34,364 bases of DNA from Sphaerisporangium sp. (GTDB lineage: Bacteria > Actinomycetota > Actinomycetes > Streptosporangiales > Streptosporangiaceae). The notes beneath the pieces were generated by a model. It saw only the letters and a program-made list of their open reading frames with translations. It was not told where the DNA came from and did not search any database. The stretch lies in assembly GCA_025964675.1 (NCBI GenBank), contig JAOPYI010000088.1:1-34364 (forward strand), written 5' to 3'. The position numbers and the translations under genes were made by a program. The first letter of the stretch is position 1; each line of letters opens with the position of its first letter. Below are positions 31,507 to 34,364 of this stretch, piece by piece.

Positions 31507-33093
31507 ATGCGGATCGCGGTGACGGCGGACGCGCACGGCGGCACGCTGCGCCCGGTGGGGGAGGACGCGGGCCGTGTCGGCGATCTCGCGCAGGCCGTGC
31601 GCGAGCTGGAGCACACCGCACGGCCCCGATGGATCTGGGCCGACACCCGTGGCGTCTACCCCGCGCTCCTCGCCCGTGACGTACGCCTGGCGCGCTGCCA
31701 CGACCTCACGCTCACCGAGTCGCTCCTCCTCGGCCACGAAGGCCGGTATGGCGAGCCCAGGTCGGCCGAGGCGGCGTACGCCAGGCTGCGCGGCCTTCCT
31801 GTGCCCGGCGACGAGGCGGGCCGGCAGGCCGTCCAGGACACGCTGTTCGAGCCGGAGAAGGCCGAGATCGACGTGACCGAGGTGTATGCCGACCAGCTCA
31901 GCAGGATCGAGGCCACGGAGAGCCCGGGCCGCTTCCGGTTGCTGGTCGCCGCGGAGTCCGCCGGGGCCCTGGTCGCCGCGGAGATGCGCCACGACGGTAT
32001 GCCGTGGCGCGAGGATGTCCACGACGAGCTGCTGACCGAGCTCCTCGGGCCCCGGCCTGTCCACGGCATGCGGCCCGCCAAGCTCCAGGCTCTCGCCGAC
32101 CAGGTGAGCGACGCCTTCGGGAGCACCATCAACCCCGACTCTCCCCAGCAGATCGTCAGGGCTTTCAAGTCGGCCGGCATGCCGGTCGCGTCTACCAGGT
32201 CACACGTGCTCAAGCAGGTCGATCACCCGGCCGTCGCGCCGCTCCTCGCGTACAAGGAACTGGCCCGGCTTCATAGCTTCCACGGCTGGACCTGGGCCGA
32301 CCAGTGGGTGCGCGCGCACCGGTTCCATTCCGAGTACGTCGTGGGGGGTGTGGTGTCCGGCCGCTGGGCCACCAGCGGGGGAGGCGCCCTGCAGATTCCC
32401 AAGGTGATGCGCCGCGTGGTGGTCGCCGACGAGGGGTGGCGGCTGGTGGTGGCCGACGCGGCGCAGCTCGAGCCGCGGGTGCTGGCCGCGATGGCCGGCG
32501 ACAGAGGCCTGGCCGCCGCCGCCGGCGAGATCGACCTGTACGCCGCGCTCGCCCAGTCCTTCGGCGGCGCCCGCGACAACGCCAAGATCGCCATGCTGTC
32601 CGCGATGTACGGCGGCACCAGCGGCGACGCGGCGAAGCTCCTGGCCATGCTGCGCCAGCGGTTCCCCCAGGCGTACGCCTTCGTGGAGAACGCGGCCAAG
32701 GACGGTGAGGAAGGCCGGTTGGTGCGTTCCTGGCTCGGACGCACGTGCCCGCCGCCCTCGGCGCACTGGTCGAACCTCGTCTCAGGGCCGGAGGGCGCCC
32801 GCGCGGCGCGCGACCGGGGGCGGTTCACCCGCAACTTCGTCGTCCAGGCGACCGCCGCGGAGTGGGCGCTCACCCTCATGGCGCTGCTGCGCGGGCTGTT
32901 GCCCTCGCCGGCAAGGCTGGTGTTCTTCCAGCACGACGAGGTGATGGTGCACTGCCCGCAGGAGCTCGCGGGCGAGGTGTCGGCGGCGGTGAGCCGGGCG
33001 GCCGAGGAGGCCACGCGGCTGCTGTTCGGGGAGACCCCCGTCCGCATTCCGATGGAGGCGGTGGCGGTGGCCTGCTATGGAGACGCCAAGTAA
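31507..33093 (+). CDS. family-A DNA polymerase-like protein with N-terminal exonuclease-like region
   Basis: A 528-residue bifunctional 3'-5' exonuclease/DNA polymerase type found in actinobacteria, much shorter than PolA (no 5' nuclease). Motif A is VVADAAQLEPRVLAAMAGD (D317; the standard is DYSQIELR). Motif B is RDNAKIAMLSAMYGG (R356, K360), where the aromatic residue of the O-helix is Leu. Motif C is QHDEVMVHC (H476, D477, E478). The N-terminal ~150 residues look like a degraded exonuclease fold with few acidic residues. ATG at 31507 is leaderless. The role could be repair or lesion bypass; it is not replicative. Confidence 0.85.
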   Translation: MRIAVTADAHGGTLRPVGEDAGRVGDLAQAVRELEHTARPRWIWADTRGVYPALLARDVRLARCHDLTLTESLLLGHEGRYGEPRSAEAAYARLRGLPVPGDEAGRQAVQDTLFEPEKAEIDVTEVYADQLSRIEATESPGRFRLLVAAESAGALVAAEMRHDGMPWREDVHDELLTELLGPRPVHGMRPAKLQALADQVSDAFGSTINPDSPQQIVRAFKSAGMPVASTRSHVLKQVDHPAVAPLLAYKELARLHSFHGWTWADQWVRAHRFHSEYVVGGVVSGRWATSGGGALQIPKVMRRVVVADEGWRLVVADAAQLEPRVLAAMAGDRGLAAAAGEIDLYAALAQSFGGARDNAKIAMLSAMYGGTSGDAAKLLAMLRQRFPQAYAFVENAAKDGEEGRLVRSWLGRTCPPPSAHWSNLVSGPEGARAARDRGRFTRNFVVQATAAEWALTLMALLRGLLPSPARLVFFQHDEVMVHCPQELAGEVSAAVSRAAEEATRLLFGETPVRIPMEAVAVACYGDAK

Positions 33094-33099
33094 CTCAGG

Positions 33100-33300
33100 T
33101 CAGGGGGCAGCTCGCGCGGGCCTCATCAGGAGCAGTGACTTCCTGATCGCCCAGCCGATCAGGCAGAGGCTGAAGACACCCTGGACGGCACGCAGCCAGT
33201 CAGCCGTGGTCGTCGCGGCGAACACCACCACGCCTAGCCAAAGCAGGCCGAACGCCGCTACCAGGGTGACAGCCGCCCAGTTCATCCGCTGCTCCCACAT
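33100..33300 (-). CDS. 66-residue small membrane protein
   Basis: Two hydrophobic helices (NWAAVTLVAAFGLLWLGVVVF and VQGVFSLCLIGWAIRKSLLL) with a short loop and a basic end. ATG at 33300 is preceded by GGGAG at about 9 nt; Met6 is an alternative. It faces the polymerase-like gene tail-to-tail with six bases between. I do not recognise a family. Confidence 0.65.
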   Translation of the reverse strand: MWEQRMNWAAVTLVAAFGLLWLGVVVFAATTTADWLRAVQGVFSLCLIGWAIRKSLLLMRPARAAP

Positions 33301-33400
33301 GGGGGAAGTCTCCCAGGACGACCCTCATGTCACGGCAAAGGCTGTCATCTCGACAAGCGAGCTTACTTCTCCCAATTCGCCGGTCGTTGCCGGCTGATCG

Positions 33401-33802
33401 TCAGCGAGGCAGCCTGCGCCCGGTGCCGGCGCAGCGGCGCATCCGCGCGCTCGTCCTCGGACGGCTTGGAGGCGCGTCCTCCAACAGGGCGAGCAGCGTC
33501 TCGGCCATGCGGGCGTCCGAGAGGATCCGGACCGCGTCCTCGTCCCCTGCGGGCAACTGCCCCTTCTTGCCCAACTCGTGCCGCAGGAATGTCAGCGGGT
33601 CGGGGTCGCCGACGGCGTAGGACGACAGGGTCGCCCTGGCGGCCGTCAGCAGACCCAGGTAGTGGGCGCGAAGCGTCGCCTCGCGCAGTCGCGCTTGCTC
33701 CAAGTCGTCCAGCAGCGTCCGGGCGATCTGCAGGAGATCGTCCGAGTCGCCCTCCTCGGCCGCGATGTGAGCGCGGATGTCGTCGAACTCCGACCGCGTC
33801 AT
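33401..33802 (-). CDS. 133-residue hypothetical protein
   Basis: ATG at 33802 has a strong GGAGGTGG site 6 nt upstream. The protein is mostly helical and acidic at first (FDDIRAHIAAEEGDSDDLLQIARTLLDDL), then ends in an Arg/Pro-rich tail. No domain is recognised. It is the last protein gene before the rRNA operon and points away from it. Confidence 0.65.
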   Translation of the reverse strand: MTRSEFDDIRAHIAAEEGDSDDLLQIARTLLDDLEQARLREATLRAHYLGLLTAARATLSSYAVGDPDPLTFLRHELGKKGQLPAGDEDAVRILSDARMAETLLALLEDAPPSRPRTSARMRRCAGTGRRLPR

Positions 33803-33849
33803 GATGACCCACCTCCACGGGCGGGGTTCCGGGCGCCGGGGTGGCGCCT

Positions 33850-34120
33850 GCGGAGTCCCGCACCCTCTTCGTAACGGCTGGCGATTGCGGATGACTTGCC
33901 GACGGGTTGCCCCGGCGCGCGAATCGCCCGCTGTTTGGGATGGCTGAGGGGCGGGAAAGGTTTACCGGATATCGAAGTGGCGTACGAAAGTCTTGGATGC
34001 TGCTAGTGTTTCCCCTCGTTGGGCGGCGATCTGGCCCCGAGAGATCCAAAAAATCTTGCGGGCTGCCGGCCTGCCCACGCCCCCTCTACTGTCGGGATCA
34101 TCCCGGTTGGTGCGCTAACG
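33850..34120. other. Upstream part of the rRNA promoter region
   Basis: No gene seen. The base composition becomes less GC-rich from about 33960 (tttaccggatatcgaag, then ctgctagtgtttcc). It may hold a further rrn promoter and upstream activating sequence; the hexamers are not clear enough to call. Confidence 0.4.
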
Positions 34121-34149
34121 TTGCATCTGACCGGTTGATCCGGTAAGTT
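34121..34149 (+). promoter_or_regulatory. rRNA operon promoter, distal
   Basis: TTGCAT (34121-34126), 17-nt spacer, TAAGTT (34144-34149). Confidence 0.65.
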
Positions 34150-34221
34150 AGACGGGTTGCCCTGGCGACGGGGCGATGCGAGACGTGCTGGTGTGGGATG
34201 GTTTGCGTCAGATCGGATGAT

Positions 34222-34251
34222 TTGACAGGGACTGTCTGGATCTGGTAAAGT
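34222..34251 (+). promoter_or_regulatory. rRNA operon promoter, proximal
   Basis: TTGACA (34222-34227), 18-nt spacer, TAAAGT (34246-34251). This is close to the consensus for the main sigma factor, as expected for rrn. Confidence 0.85.
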
Positions 34252-34327
34252 TTGTAAATGAGATGTGAGCCCCGGACGGGGTCGGAGCCGAGTCGGTTCC
34301 GGGTCCCGGCGGTGTACGCGTCCGTTT

Positions 34328-34364
34328 CTTGAGAACTCAACAGTGTGTTAAAAGCCAGTGCATG
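34328..34364 (+). other. 16S rRNA leader (processing/antitermination region)
   Basis: ttgagaactcaacagtgtg followed by an A-rich tract and gccagtg is the conserved leader that precedes 16S rRNA in many actinobacteria. The mature 16S gene should start shortly after the window ends. Confidence 0.85.

Noticed and set aside
34098-34340. 80-codon minus-strand ORF
   Set aside because: Covers the rRNA promoters and leader; no coding bias.

Overview
The window is high-GC chromosomal DNA from a filamentous actinomycete. Many GTG and TTG starts, several apparently leaderless genes, whiB7, uvrD2, a DUF222 gene and an actinobacterial rRNA leader all point there. Streptosporangiaceae or close relatives is my best guess; that family placement is inference. 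No phage, IS element or CRISPR array was seen.

Layout. (1) 1-1.7 kb: the upstream part of a minus-strand DUF222/HNH-type gene rich in short tandem repeats, then a gene-poor stretch. (2) 1.7-4.8 kb: a molybdate-uptake operon on the minus strand (HTH-TOBE regulator, modA, modB, modC), with a leaderless-type promoter and a perfect palindrome in front. (3) 5.0-10.6 kb: a tightly overlapped minus-strand operon of four genes (ATP-grasp ligase, two IucA/IucC-type NIS synthetases, PLP decarboxylase) behind an IdeR/DmdR1-type iron box. Its gene content and order match vibrioferrin pvsA-B-D-E without the exporter pvsC. (4) 10.7-20.1 kb: nudC, mycoredoxin, an esterase, uvrD2, a thioesterase, the whiB7 locus, an ABC1 kinase and a ThiF-like protein. 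(5) 20.3-27.2 kb: a YgjP/SprT-type metallopeptidase, a DUF2064-like protein, an EEP-family protein, a Nudix hydrolase, a DUF2342 protein, an NAD-epimerase, moaE and a PDZ/Lon-type protease. (6) 27.4-34.4 kb: a UPF0182 membrane protein, initiator tRNA, a UbiA prenyltransferase, a family-A DNA polymerase-like protein, two small unknown genes, and the promoter and leader of an rRNA operon whose 16S gene lies just past the window end.

Regions 4-6 keep many neighbours of the mycobacterial Rv3193c-Rv3199c block (from memory), so they are conserved core. The molybdate and siderophore operons are accessory blocks placed beside it. Molybdate import (mod) and molybdopterin synthesis (moaE) are both present but far apart.

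The two strongest points for a second look are the pvs-like siderophore operon in an actinomycete and the whiB7 leader. The leader shows an AT-rich WhiB7-type promoter, a 113-codon upstream ORF ending in a Pro-Pro-Pro-Trp motif, competing hairpins, and a strong intrinsic terminator before whiB7.
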